Source: Liolophura sinensis (lineage: Eukaryota; Mollusca; Polyplacophora; Chitonida; Chitonidae). From it: a stretch of 64,000 bases of DNA. Position 1 is the stretch's first letter. Each line of letters starts with the position of its first letter. This document shows positions 35,450 to 47,718 of this stretch, one piece after another. The position numbers and the translations under genes were made by a program. The stretch covers positions 21,043,295-21,107,294 of the forward strand of contig NC_088298.1 of the NCBI RefSeq assembly GCF_032854445.1, in the 5' to 3' direction. The notes under the pieces were generated by a model, which saw nothing but the letters and a program-made list of their open reading frames with translations, had not been told where the DNA came from and did not search any database.

Positions 35450-37900
35450 AGTGACCGCTCCTGGGCAAATGGACAAATACAAATTGTACAGATCTCTACT
35501 TAATTTAATTGTACTTTACTTCAGACCGCTAGCTAGCAGTTTATTGCTTGGTGCAGCACCATGCCTACCCGGAGGTCCGCCATGCCTTTGTGAAGCCACA
35601 GTACATTGCACCCTGCCTCTAAAAAACACTTTATTCGATTTGCTGTTCTTTTCTGCAAAACAATCCTGTACTTTCATCGGATTGTCGCATGGTATTCAGT
35701 GAACAACGCTTGCGATCGCAGGACGATTTTTTTCCCTCCCCATATTGAAAAGTAACTATAAAATTGGAAATCAGGTCTCTGAGATTTTAAAATTCAGCCA
35801 ACCGCGCATACATAATGCACAATCTTGCATCGACAAGTGTACACAACAATTAAACTTGAATGATACACCACTGCCAACAGCATGCCCAATTCAGGTCAAC
35901 TAGAGAGAACACATCAGTCCACTCACAAAACACTAGCCACATGGAAACAAGTCTATTCAATCTTTTTTTACAAACCCGACGAAGTCGCAACTGTCAAAGC
36001 AACATCAACAAGATCTTCCGAATCGGTCCTCTGTCTTGAAGATTTAAACAATCTTATAGGATAAGAAAAACCTTAAACAAAGTATACCTCAAGCAGACCA
36101 TTCAAAACTACATGTATAGAAGAAAAGGAATTTCATTCTTTGTACTTTTTGAGAGAAAACATTTGGTTCTAATGGTATAAATTTTACAAGTAACTTTAAA
36201 AGTGACTGACTTAAGTGAGGTCAGTCGTTGGACCCTGTTTTGTTTCAAATGTCTTATTAGTCATAATTCCTAAACAAATAACATTTATTTCCATGGTGCT
36301 ATCTGTATTTGATGTAGTGGAAATCACAAAATGAAAATGAATAAAAAAAATACAAGGAATAAATACAAAGAAAACAATTTCTTACTGCTTAGCTCTTAAG
36401 TTAATAGACGGCCTGCTAAGGAGTACTTCATTTAAAAAAGCTCTTTCGCTTTTAAGAAATGAATTTACTGTAATTCTTCAACCTTTTCTCATGTTTGCAA
36501 GGCTCTTATTTAAAGCAGAAGAAAATTTAAATATCAAACAAATACCCCTGAAAAGAGAATGCATTTCCTCGCAGGTGCATGCCATAAGAAAACTTCTATT
36601 ATGTACCTCAAGTTGATAAATTATAAATAAATTTGTTTTCTGCTTGATGATCGGGATACCGGAAAGCTGGATGCAGGTTCCGAATTTACACGAACAAGCC
36701 GGCAGTTTTAGCGACTCTCATTGGCTAAGAGGCAACACACCCCCAGCATAAATTACAGGGTGTTAAAGATGGAGGACGCGATGAACTCAGCAATTTAGGC
36801 CAGCTTTGCCATGTTCAGACTTTACATGTATGGTGAGGAAAAATCGCAAAATTATGTAGTTTTGTCCCCAATATCAAATAAGAAAGGTACAAGAATTGCC
36901 CTTCATGTGCAAAAAGGTTGAGGAATGCGAGACTCGAGGATGAGCTACACGGAAAGTCTAAATCACAGCAGAAATCATCGTTCTTGACATTGCAGTGCTT
37001 GTGTGCTTGTGTTTTATAAGGACTCATACACCGATAACTGTGACGTAATAAAGGCAAAAAAGAAATGAGTTCACAGCTTTGAACCATCTTGTTACAGACG
37101 AGAAGAAAGTTTTACAAGTTAGGGTGATGTGATACTTATGAGGTACGTGCAGGCAAGGCTTGTGAAAATATCCATTTTTCTTTCAGTGGGGGAACTTTAA
37201 TTGATACATTCCACGGATGACATAGTTTTAATATTGACATATATTTAAACTAGGATTTTAGATCTGCACAGGTCTTGAATCACAACACAGCCTCTCCAAG
37301 TTCTTGTGGGCCGGGGGTCTGTCATGAAAACCTCACAGAAGTAAGGATATATTCTAAGTTTCTGAACTAACTGAAACATAAGAACTCATTCTCACAGTTT
37401 ATTTCAGAAAAAAGGTCAAATCCATAATTCTCCAATTTAGAATACATTTTGGTTGCAAAAAAAATCAAGAAATTAGTTGAAAATACTTCCAATGTTCAAC
37501 TTCCTATTGTACTGTGCCTTAAATTTCGGTCAAAAACCCATGATCATGCTCAAGGAAAACTACTAGGGAAAGTTATATTAGTTATGAAGTCCATAATAAT
37601 TAAGTAAAAGTATTTAGTGTACATCAGGGTAAAACCCCAACAATGCCTGACCCGCACATTTTAATTTAAAAGGACTAGTTTTAAGAATAATAACCATTCA
37701 CCTCTGTATATGTTGTTAAATCCCGTTTAAAAAAAAATTTAAAAAGGGTACATGTATATTAATCTAAATAATATGGCATTTAAAATCACTTGATAATTAG
37801 GCTAGTTTTATGCATTTTTGTTTTTTTTTTGCCACCACTGTGTAGTCTCCCGCCGAATTAGGTCATGCAAGTTCAAACTGGACGAGCTATCAGAGCTTCG
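35450..37900. other. No gene recognised; possible promoter-like stretch at 36.65-36.8 kb
   Basis: A less AT-rich stretch near 36,650-36,790 has CATTGGCTAAG (CCAAT-like) and a short ATGGAGGACGCGATGAAC frame that stops after 9 codons. A fragment resembling MITE family B in reverse lies near 36,455-36,545 (TAATTCTTCAACCTTTTCTC). No exon can be assigned. Confidence 0.3.
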
Positions 37901-37902
37901 CC

Positions 37903-38166
37903 ATTTATTTATTTATTTATTTGATTGGTGTTTTACGCCATACTCAAGAATATTTTACGATGGCAGTCAGCATTATGGTGGAGGAAACCGGGAACAGCCC
38001 AGAAAAAAACCACGACTATCCGCAGGTTGCTGACAAACCTTCCCACGTACGGCCGGAGAGAAAGCCAGGGTGAGCTGGACTTGAACTCACGGTGACCACA
38101 TTGGTGAGAGACTTTGGGTCATCACGCAGCACTAGCGCGCTAACCAACTGAGCCACGGAGGCTCCG
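37903..38166 (-). mobile_element. SINE family 1, full length
   Basis: TTTA tail, complete body, and a head ending GCTAACCAACTGAGCCACGG then AGGCTCC. The flank beyond the head, GGCTGTATAATTGGATATC, is the reverse complement of the flank beyond the head of the copy at 19510, so both descend from one insertion event. Confidence 0.92.
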
Positions 38167-38365
38167 GGCTGTATAATTGGATATCACATAACAAGATAAG
38201 TGAGAATATAAAATGTCACAGAATTATGTATATACAGGTACAGTATATCTAACAGAAAATACATGTGTCTAAAGGCTCATTAATTTAGATGCACATCAGA
38301 ATTCATGATATAAACGATCTTCTCATGATACCCATATGGCATATTGCAAATGCACATCAAATTTC
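38167..38365 (-). repeat. Inverted duplicate of 19,060-19,509
   Basis: Reading the minus strand gives CCAATTATACAGCC, ATTCTGTGACATTTTATATT, AATTCTGATGTGCATCTAAA and TTGCAATATGCCATATGGG in reverse genomic order relative to 19 kb. About 255 bp present at 19 kb, including the SINE at 19215-19382, are missing here. Confidence 0.85.
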
Positions 38366-38369
38366 TACA

Positions 38370-39845
38370 CGAAATGGTTTGCTGCTCTGCTTTTGGTGGG
38401 AAAAACAGGTCATCCAAGAATCCTGGAGTTGTTTTTTTTTCAAGTTTCCTGACACCTTGACCCACAGGAAGGCATTAATTTACAGAACAAGATGGCTAAA
38501 TGTGGGCACTAATCCTTTAACTATAATCCAGATCTGTTTACCATGGACTAGACAATCTTAAAGTAACATCTTCTGTGTGTATACACTTGTGGCTCTTGAA
38601 CAGTACAGCCATACCAACAGAGGCCACGTTCACAAAACTTCACACATATCAAGAAAATTGTTGGCTGCAAATGACATACTAGTCAGCTTACGGATCTGCC
38701 TACATTTACACATAGGCATGACAGACAAAATATGAATGAATGAATGAATGTTTGGCGTTTAACATCGTATTTAACAATTTTTCAGTCATATGATGGTGAG
38801 GCAAGTCTGCATATTGACTGAGAAAAATCTCAACTGACTGAAAAACTTAAGTCATACACTGTATTCAACCCAAAGTTTAGTTCTTTTAAGTGCCACATTT
38901 TGCTACATTCTGATTGACTGGTCCATCTCTACAGAGCCTCTCTAGATCTTTTTGTGCAGTCAGATTAACTCATTATCAGAAAACCTTACATGTAAGTGTT
39001 GCCTTCAAAGGTATCATGTTTTATTAGTCTTTATATGCTTGTGTAAGTGCATTTTTACATACCCAACTTTAGGTAAAAAAAAAACAAAAAAAAAAAAAAC
39101 AGTATACTGAATCATAGTTATTAAAATTCTGGGCATGTGTTTAAATCCAATGTGTAGAGCTTGTTGTTTGGATCAAAAGGCCACTTACCGCTCTGATCTG
39201 TCAACAAGTCTTTCATAATATCCCAGGTGAACACATTACATTTACACATGAATCCCGTTAGAAGTCTTAGTTACAACAGGTGCGTGTATATATTTGTACA
39301 GGTAAGAAACCACAGGATTTCCAGACAGCAGCTGCACATGCTACGAGCACAACCCAATTCTCTGTTACGGAATCATCAAGGGTCACTTTGCAAGCTTAAT
39401 ACAATGCTCAGCCAAGGAAAATAGTCTAAAACTGTTGCGATTGAGATGAAAAACATTCCCAATCATGAAGAAAGGGAGAGCCTTTGAATATCAATTGTCC
39501 CGGTCACGAAGCTAAGCCACTTGGGTAAAACTTGGCTTTATCCTGCCTGATCTGCATGTACATATATAACTGTTGAAGTGGTACAAGGTCTTCAAGCTGC
39601 CAAAGTTCAAAACAGATCCTGGAGTACTGTAAATATGTTAAAAATATGTGTGTATGTGTGGACAAAAAAACATATATATACATCAACAAAGGATATATCA
39701 ACCAGCTAATATATTTTATGTTTTCTATGAGTGAAAGTGATATGTTTTCCCTATCACTACACGATTGTTCTAACCTTTTTTCATTTAACTCTCAAGATAA
39801 GCTCAGGCCGATACCACAAATTATATTTAAGTCTAACTTTAAATC
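38370..39845. other. No gene recognised
   Basis: Contains a short family-2 SINE stub at 38,730-38,812 (GAATGTTTGGCGTTTAACAT, AACAATTTTTCAGTCATATG). No exon is supported. Confidence 0.45.
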
Positions 39846-39858
39846 TTCATTATGACGG

Positions 39859-40007
39859 GCCGTATGTGGGAAGGTCTGCCATCAACCTGTGGATGGTTGT
39901 GGGTTTCCCCCGGGCTTTGCCCGGTTTTCTCCTACCATAATGCTGGACGCCGTCGTATAAGTGAAATATTCTTGAGTACGGCGTAAAACACCAATCAAAT
40001 AACTAAA
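39859..40007 (+). mobile_element. SINE family 1, 5'-truncated, 12-bp target duplication
   Basis: TCATTATGACGG at 39847-39858 and 40008-40019 flanks it exactly. It begins inside the body at GCCGTATGTGGGAAGG and ends ATCAAATAACTAAA. Confidence 0.93.
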
Positions 40008-40019
40008 TCATTATGACGG

Positions 40020-40730
40020 ACAGTTTACTGTGTAAGTCATTAAAATTCACCTACCATATCACTTTTCATGTATTCAACATTTTAACATCAACAGTTTGAA
40101 AGAATTAGCGTTTAATTTTAATATTCACATTCTGTCTTTCATTACCAGTACCTTGCTTTATCTTCAAAAGAAAATATTTGAAACCATGATGAAATCTACA
40201 TAACAGCCGTATACTGCAGAGTTTTGAAGTTTTAGAAATGAGCAAGTGCATGAATTCTTACAATTAGCAGCGGGAATATTTCATGTTCACCCCATCTAAA
40301 CAATGATTCCTTACTTTTCTATTCTGTAATTCTTCTGACTTTTTAGTGCACTCAGACAGATGCACATTCTAGTACTTTTTTCAGCACATATAAAAAATTA
40401 CACAGATTATGAATTAAGACCTAAATTGACCAGTTGTGTAATTTCGAGTGTAATTTCACTTTCACTATCAGGCTATGTGTAAACAAAATGGTAATTACAG
40501 AGCCTTTTTAAATTGAGAAAATACTTTAAAATTTTCTACATAAATGTCAGAAGTTTAGAAAACACTGGATTCTCAAACTCACCATGTCATCCATCATGTT
40601 CTGATAGCAATGACCACTAAACTATTTTTAGGGTATTTACAATAGCCTCACCAGGAATGCTAGCAAACCTGTTCCAAACAATAAATACAGTACTACAATA
40701 GGTAGGGTACAAAAAATCCACTGGCGTTAA
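40020..40730. other. No gene recognised
   Basis: AT-rich intergenic sequence. Confidence 0.5.
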
Positions 40731-40734
40731 CTGG

Positions 40735-40975
40735 ACAGGGGCCAGGGTTGAGCAGCCCCTGGGGGACAGAGGCCTCGATGCCCCAGGACATCAACATTCA
40801 ACAGGGTGTGAGGGGCGGAGGAGTGATTTGGGTGAAGGTGAGAGCATGACCTGATGGGAAAAGTGGTTGGGGACAGCTGGGCTGACATGGGAGGGGTAGG
40901 AAAGGGGCGGGGTGGAAGAGGAGGGGACAGCTGAGAATGTGGGTGGGGAGGAGGTTAGGCAACAGAGCTAGAGTC
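40735..40975. repeat. G-rich low-complexity stretch
   Basis: Runs such as GGGGCGGGGTGGAAGAGG and GGGTGGGGAGGAGG stand out in an AT-rich window. Several G tracts lie close enough for G-quadruplex formation on the plus strand. Confidence 0.6.
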
Positions 40976-41468
40976 AGTGGCAGAATCTGATTAACTGTTA
41001 ACTCCTGTGATTTTCAATAATATACAATTTATATTACATAAGTGGTCATAGGAGAGTATATACTGTACGTTTCGTTATAGATCTACATGTATCTAACGAC
41101 AAGCAAGTAACAGGGAGCTGCTACCAGATCTGACTTTATTAAGATCTGGGATTAAGATCAACTGAGATTAACCTGAGCATGTAGGTCATCATTTGACCTT
41201 GATACTCACAGACTGAAACCATTACTATTCTTCCTGTAAGGATTATACTGTTTTTCCGTGACAACTGACATGATCACATGAGATCTCGCATGAGGTGTTT
41301 TCTTAAAACTCATTTGCATGTTTAAAATTCCAGCCTCTTCCTTGTGACTCAATCCTCATTTCCTTTCTCTTTGCTACACACCTTTGCACAAGAATAATAC
41401 TTTGCAGTATTTATGCAAAGCATTTTTCTGGCGTCATGTTTTTTTTTACACTTTTAATACATGATATT

Positions 41469-41683
41469 AACCTTTTCGCATATAAAAGCAACTTTCATTG
41501 CAATTTATGCACATTTTTAATTTGATTTTCAAGACAAAATAACCTTTGGTCACTGGGCCAATGCCAGTGCTCCACAAAAAGAAGAATTTTATCAGTCTGC
41601 ACAGAATAATGCCCTCAAAATATGCTTAAATAAACACCTTTAATACATATAATATATTACATATATATATATGCGAAAAGGTT
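41469..41683 (+). mobile_element. MITE family B copy, best ends
   Basis: AACCTTTTCGCATATAAAAG at the left is the inverse of ATATATGCGAAAAGGTT at the right. The interior GCAATTTATGCACATTTTT matches the copy at 29.3 kb. Confidence 0.65.
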
Positions 41684-41689
41684 GAAAAA

Positions 41690-42370
41690 TAGGTTTGCTC
41701 TGAATTTACTCCCTTGTTACACAAAAGCGACTATGATGTCATGCAAGATTAGTTTTTGTTACGTGGAACTACAAGAACGTGGGACCTCGCCTATTACAGC
41801 ATTATGTAGGTTATGTAATAACAGTGACAAATATTTTATAGGCAACAGAATGTAATAAAACATGACATCAGCCTTTGAGAGTCGCAGAAATGATGAGAGA
41901 TCATAAATGAAGTCGATGTTTTCAACTCATGAGTTTGCCAAACTTGTGTATTATATTTAAATAGGACCAGCCCCTCTGAATGGATTAAAAATACATACTG
42001 TTTATCCTGGTTTTCCAAATAAATTTACAAAGATTAAATCTGCCTAAAAGCTCCGTCACCAGCTAGCTAATGGCGGTTTAACTCCGTATGTTGCCACTAG
42101 CCATTTTCTGAGGACCCACTTAACAACAGCTTAATCCTAAAAACACACCCTTAAAATGGGAGAGTGACCTTAAGGGATGTAATCTGGTACGGCCCTATTG
42201 CAGAAACCCATAATAATACAACAGAAATCATACTCCAATAATTCTACAAAGTTATTTTTGAAACAAATCTCAGTTAAACCCGCAACCCTAAGACGGGAGT
42301 AAATATGATAAATGCTTTTCAGTATAACACTTCATGTAACTTTTCGGTATTCCCTAAGTTATGAATTATT
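41690..42370. other. No gene recognised
   Basis: Intergenic sequence without a convincing exon. Confidence 0.5.
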
Positions 42371-42385
42371 TTGTCTAAAAATATG

Positions 42386-42572
42386 CGGCCACTGTGAGTT
42401 CAAGTACAGCTCATGCTGGCTTCCTCTCCGGCCATATGTATTAAGGTCTGACAGCAACCTGCGGATGGTCGTGGGTTTTGCCCGGTTTCCTCCCACCATA
42501 ATGCTGGCCGTTGTCATATAAGTGAAATATTCTTGAGTCTGCCATAAAACACCAATCAAATAAATAAATAAA
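42386..42572 (+). mobile_element. SINE family 1, 5'-truncated, 12-bp target duplication
   Basis: TCTAAAAATATG flanks both sides (42374-42385; 42573-42584). It starts just 5' of the B-box region (GTGAGTTCAAGTACAGC) and keeps the whole body and tail. Confidence 0.93.
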
Positions 42573-42589
42573 TCTAAAAATATGTGTTA

Positions 42590-43260
42590 TAATCAAATTT
42601 CAAATTCTAGCATAAACATGACATGACTAGTTTGGGGAATTACATGTGCATTTGACACCTGTTATAACAAATTACTCTTCAGAAAGCAATATCATAGGCT
42701 TAGCCAGGTGGTTGTCTCGGTGTCTTTGAGACAACCATAATCAAACAAAATTAACATGGGAGAGATAGGAAAAATAGGAGAAAACTGGAAGGAAAACCGC
42801 TGGATTTCAAATTCTGGCTACGGCGATTAAATAATCATGAAAACTGCTCTAAACAGTAAACGAATATACACATAGATACACATCTTTAGGGCACACCTCA
42901 ATTATCAAGTTTCAGGTGCTTTTATACTGTGAAGAACTTACAAGAAACAGGAAAAAATGCACCATGGCCTGGTTACTGATGCGACAAGGTACATTTCATA
43001 CAGATGCAGAGAGTGACAATAAATGCACATGTATGAGTTTATAGACGCCTGAAAAGAAAATATGTCAGGAAAATACAGTATGCTTGTCACCACAGAGGAA
43101 AGAAGATCAAGGTTTAGGATGAATTCCACATTTTACAGAGTCAACAGACCATGGTATAAATGCAGGTGTAGATGTGTACAAGGAGATATGAGAAGTATAT
43201 GTATGCTCTAGCTACCACAAATGAGCTGGCCGGTGCATGCGCACTGTATATTAGAGTCTG
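42590..43260. other. No gene recognised
   Basis: Intergenic sequence; no element supported. Confidence 0.5.
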
Positions 43261-43264
43261 AATC

Positions 43265-44935
43265 TCCTGGAGACCTCTGAAATAAGACCTGCCTGTTGTT
43301 CCCTATAGTTACTGGGCACTAACTAGATCTGGTGTACATCAACCTCAATGAAGTCAGATAAACAAGATCTAAATTACATCACTCTCACCAAAGTCCAATC
43401 CTTTTGCTGTGCCGACCAGGACACTAATGACTTGTCCTTACATATCTAGATCTGCAGAGCATAAATCTCATCATACAGCAGATCTGTCTGTTGCTCCCTA
43501 CATCAATTTCGCTTTCAGTAAAAATCTGGTTACGGCTCCCTATACTGACTTGTATAGCTAATTAGATCTGAAATACACCAATCTCACTTAGGTCTGCAGA
43601 TCTTGCTGCTGCCCCAATACTGACATATATAGCTAATTAGATCTGAAATACACCAATCTCACTTAGGTCTGCAGATCTTGCTGCTGCTCCTACACTGACA
43701 TGTATAGTTAATTAGATCTGAAATACACCAATCTCACTTAGGTCTGCAGATCTTGCTGCTGCCCCAATACTGACATGTATAGCTAATTAGATCTGAAATA
43801 CACCAATCTCACTTAGGTCTGCAGATCTTGCTGCTGCCCCTATACTGACTAGTATAGCTAATTAGATCTGAAATACACCAATCTCACTTAGGTCTGCAGA
43901 TTTTGCTGCTGCCCCTATACTGACTAGTATAGCTAATTAGATCTGAAATACACCAATCTCACTTAGGTCTGCAGATCTGGCTGCTGCCCCTATACTGACT
44001 AGCATAGCTAATTAGATCTGAAATACACCAATCTCACTTAGGTCTGCAGATCTTGTTGCTGCCCCTATACTGACTTGTATAGCTAATTAGATCTGAAATA
44101 CAACAATCTCACTTAGGTCTTCAGATCTTGCTGCTGCCCCTATACTGACATGTATAGTTAATTAGATCTGAAATACACCAATCTCACTTAGGTCTGCAGA
44201 TCTTGCCGCTGCCCCAATACTGACTAGTATAGCTAATTAGATCTGAAATACACCAATCTCACTTAGGTCTGCAGATCTTGTTGCTGCCCCTATACTGACA
44301 TGTATAGCTAATTAGATCTGAAATACACCAATCTCACTTAGGTCTGCAGATCTTGCCGCTGCCCCTATACTGACTAGTATAGCTAATTAGATCTGAAATA
44401 CACCAATCTCACTTAGGTCTGCAGATCTTGCTGCTGCCCCTATACTGACATGTATAGCTAATTAGATCTGAAATACACCAATCTCACTTAGGTCTGCAGA
44501 TCTTGCTGCTGCCCCTATACTAACTAGTATAGCTAATTAGATCTGAAATACACCAATCTCACTTAGGTCTGCAGATCTTGCTGCTGCCCCTATACTGACT
44601 AGTATAGCTAATTAGATCTGAAATACACCAATCTCACTTAGGTCTGCAGATCTTGTTGCTGCCCCTATACTGACTAGTATAGCTAATCAGATCTGAAATA
44701 CACCAATCTCACTTAGGTCTGCAGATCTTGCTGCTGCCCCTATCCCGACATGTATAGTTAATTAGATCTGAAATACACCAATGTCACTTAGGTCTGCAGA
44801 TCTTGTTGCTGCCCCTATACTGACTTGTGACTCTAACTAGATCTGAAATACACCAATCTCACGTAGGTCTGCAGATCTTGTTGCTGCCCCTAAACTGACT
44901 TGTGACTCTACCTAGATCTGAAGTACTTGCTTATG
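43265..44935. repeat. 75-bp satellite-like array, 18 indel-free units plus decayed edge
   Basis: The word GGTCTGCAGA or a close variant falls at 43591, 43666, 43741, 43816, 43891 and so on to 44866: 18 units with no net indel. The unit contains TATAGCTAATTAGATCTGAA, ATACACCAATCTCACTTAGG and TCTTGCTGCTGCCCC. Diverged units lead in from about 43265. Each unit holds stop codons, so it is not coding. Confidence 0.95.
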
Positions 44936-44962
44936 TAAAACTTTGTTGCTGTTCCATACTGA

Positions 44963-45179
44963 TCTGTATTTATTTGATTTATTTATTTGATTGGTCCTAA
45001 ACACAGTTCAAGAATAAAACATATTCAAGAATATTTCACTTATACGACGACGGCCAACATTATAGTGGGAGAAAACCGGGCTGAGTCCGGACAGAACCCA
45101 CGACAATCCACAGGTTGCTGGAAGACCTTCCCACACATGGCCGGAGAGGAAGCCAACATGAGCTGGACTTGAACTCAGA
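44963..45179 (-). mobile_element. SINE family 1 inserted at the 75-bp array edge
   Basis: CATACTGA lies on both sides (44955-44962; 45180-45187), and decayed array words (TAACTAAATCTGAAGTAC, CATCAATCTCACT) continue beyond it. Confidence 0.8.
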
Positions 45180-45189
45180 CATACTGAGT

Positions 45190-46048
45190 TGTAAATAACT
45201 AAATCTGAAGTACGTAACATCAATCTCACTGAACTGAGATCTTACCTGGATTTCAATATAACAAAGTAAGCTCACACAGTATATACTGCTTCTTGGATTT
45301 AATAAAAGTAATGTTTTCTTTGAGTATTCAAACAAGTAATCTAATTTCATTAATAATTAATCTCCATATATTTTGGCTGGGATAAAAGTAGAATAATAGC
45401 CTTATAACTGGATTAAAGTAGATGTTAACTGGCTTCCTATATAAATTCAAAATAATCTTCTTAATGGGACCTGAACATTTTCCTCTAACCTTGAGCTGGC
45501 ATGCATGATTGCACATGTACTTCTGAGTCATTATAAAATCAGAATAATTGAAATAATTGGACAGATAAAGCCTATACATGTCTTCAACACTTTGAGTAGG
45601 AATGATAATGAATTCAGACCTCAGGTCAACTAATGAGATTACTACAGGCAACAATCAGCTATCCCTACTGTCAACAGGTGCTAATTGGTGTTGGCCTAAC
45701 TGCTGACCACACATACTGGACCGTATGTCGATTTAAGGGTCAGTTCATTAGTTTAGGGTACAACCAAGGTTACTGTTACTCAATAGTTTGTTTCTCATGA
45801 TCTTGGTTTGATAAAACAAATACTACAAATACTAATCATTGATAACGTCATAACACCCTTCAAATACATACATGTAATTATGTAATTATTAGGAGTGACT
45901 GAGTTGTAACTGAATTGTTCGTTAAAAAGTTTTCTCTTCGCTCACAGAATTACAGCAGTAAAAAGTAACTTAAATACATTATATTTAGATAAGAGCATAA
46001 GCTATGAAAATATAATTCTGACCATACTGGAATGAACATTTTCCTATA
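45190..46048. other. No gene recognised
   Basis: A decayed 75-bp unit at the left, then AT-rich sequence. The minus-strand 108-codon frame at 45328-45654 has no domain. Confidence 0.45.
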
Positions 46049-46049
46049 C

Positions 46050-46296
46050 AGTATTTATTTATTTATTTGATTGGTGTTTTAAACCGTACTCAAGAATATT
46101 TCACTTACAAAATGGCGGCCAGCATTATGGTAAGAGGGCCCGGGGACACCCACGACCATTCGTAGTTTGAGACCTTCCTACGTACGGCTTGAGAGGAAAC
46201 CACCATGAGCTGGACGTGAACTCACAGCGACCACATTAATGAGAGGCTAATGGGTCATTGCGCCTCGCTGGCGTGCTAACCACCTCGGCCACATCA
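46050..46296 (-). mobile_element. SINE family 1, near full length
   Basis: TTTA tail, TTTAAACCGTACTCAAGAAT, GAGCTGGACGTGAACTCAC. The head is decayed but ends CTAACCACCTCGGCCAC. Confidence 0.85.
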
Positions 46297-46772
46297 TGTT
46301 CCTTTATACACGTATCTTATGCATACCAATATTGTTTATATTATAATTTTAACCGCTTAAGCCCATTTCATGGTATTTTGTCAATATCAATACTTACATC
46401 TGAGATTTAATATATTCAATAGCCACTTAATTTTATTCTTAGCCCTTGGATAAATTGTCAATAATTCTCAACAAAGTACACATTTACCAAGTACATAACT
46501 GTGCATACACTTTTACACCACCTTCTGGAACTTAAATCAAAGCATAAATGCATGTAAGGCGACACCAATTTTATTTGGTCTCTCACAGGCAAGCCGAGAC
46601 TAAAAATATCCAAAAATGGAATAAAAATAAAACTGAAACTTCACTTTTTTATTCTGACCGAAGTTGATGCCTTTTATGATTTTCAAGGCGTTCCGATCAT
46701 GCATGTATGTAAGTTCAACAAGAAATATTTCTGGGATGGTCCAAATTTTCCACAATTTAAATGATTTTTTTT

Positions 46773-46777
<5 letters not shown>

Positions 46778-46829
<52 letters not shown>
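46778..46829. repeat. (TA)n microsatellite
   Basis: About 26 uninterrupted TA dinucleotides. Confidence 0.97.
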
Positions 46830-46832
<3 letters not shown>

Positions 46833-47520
46833 TATATATACCCTCCTCCGAGACTGAAAAACGATTTATTCCGCCTGTAAAACAGCACCATAAATTGGTG
46901 TGGCCTAACTGAAAGTTGCATGTATATACGTTACATGTTATAAAATGGATTCAGACTGGTTGAAACAATTAACGATGCAAAAGGAAATCAATAATTATTT
47001 GAAAGTTAGCTAATGTATTATTCATTTTGAAACAGTACGCCATGTTTGTACCATGCCTCTGTGACAATGCAACCAATTACTGAATGTAAAAGGCTGCATA
47101 TATCCTGACTCCAGTTTCTAAATTATACAGAGTTACATGTACATCCTGCCTGCAGACAATTAAGAACTCAACGACCTGAAGAAACATGTATATATAGTGT
47201 ACATGTACAGATCCACAGACAGTTTGTTTTCACAATTAGGCCTACACGTCTAATCTACATCTATGATTTGTGTTTGTACAGTAGTAAACCCTGTAAGTAT
47301 TGAGAAAGCTTCAACGTGACCAAATGACAACAATCAATGAAATAATTCAATCATCAGACCGGTGGAAATGCAACCGCTCCTTCCACCCTAACCTCCTTAC
47401 TGCCCCCTTTCCTTGACTTCCTCGAAAATGTCATTCCACAGTTAATCCCCTTCAGTATATAAAAAAAAAAGTCAAAAAATGACAACGTGATGAGTGATGG
47501 AATTGGCTTGTTAACTTGTT
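46830..47520. other. No gene recognised
   Basis: AT-rich intergenic sequence. Confidence 0.5.
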
Positions 47521-47526
47521 AGCTTG

Positions 47527-47718
47527 TAAGTCTGCCACGAGTTAAAGTCCAGCTCATGCTGGCTTCCTCTCTGCTTATACAAAGGAAGGTCTGTCAGCAA
47601 CCTACGGACGGTCATGGGTTTTCACTATTCTCCCAGCATAACACTAGTCATCGTCATATAGCAGTTAAATATTTCTGGAATACAGCATAAAACTTCAACC
47701 AAATAAAGAAAGAAACAA
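47527..47718 (+). mobile_element. SINE family 1, diverged, 5'-truncated
   Basis: GAGTTAAAGTCCAGCTCATG, GGAAGGTCTGTCAGCAACC and GCATAAAACTTCAACCAAAT. A 44-bp tail-only fragment in reverse follows at 47942-47985. Confidence 0.75.

Noticed and set aside
35882-36064. 60-codon frame with charged, coding-like composition
   Set aside because: No family similarity and no flanking exon; too short to call.
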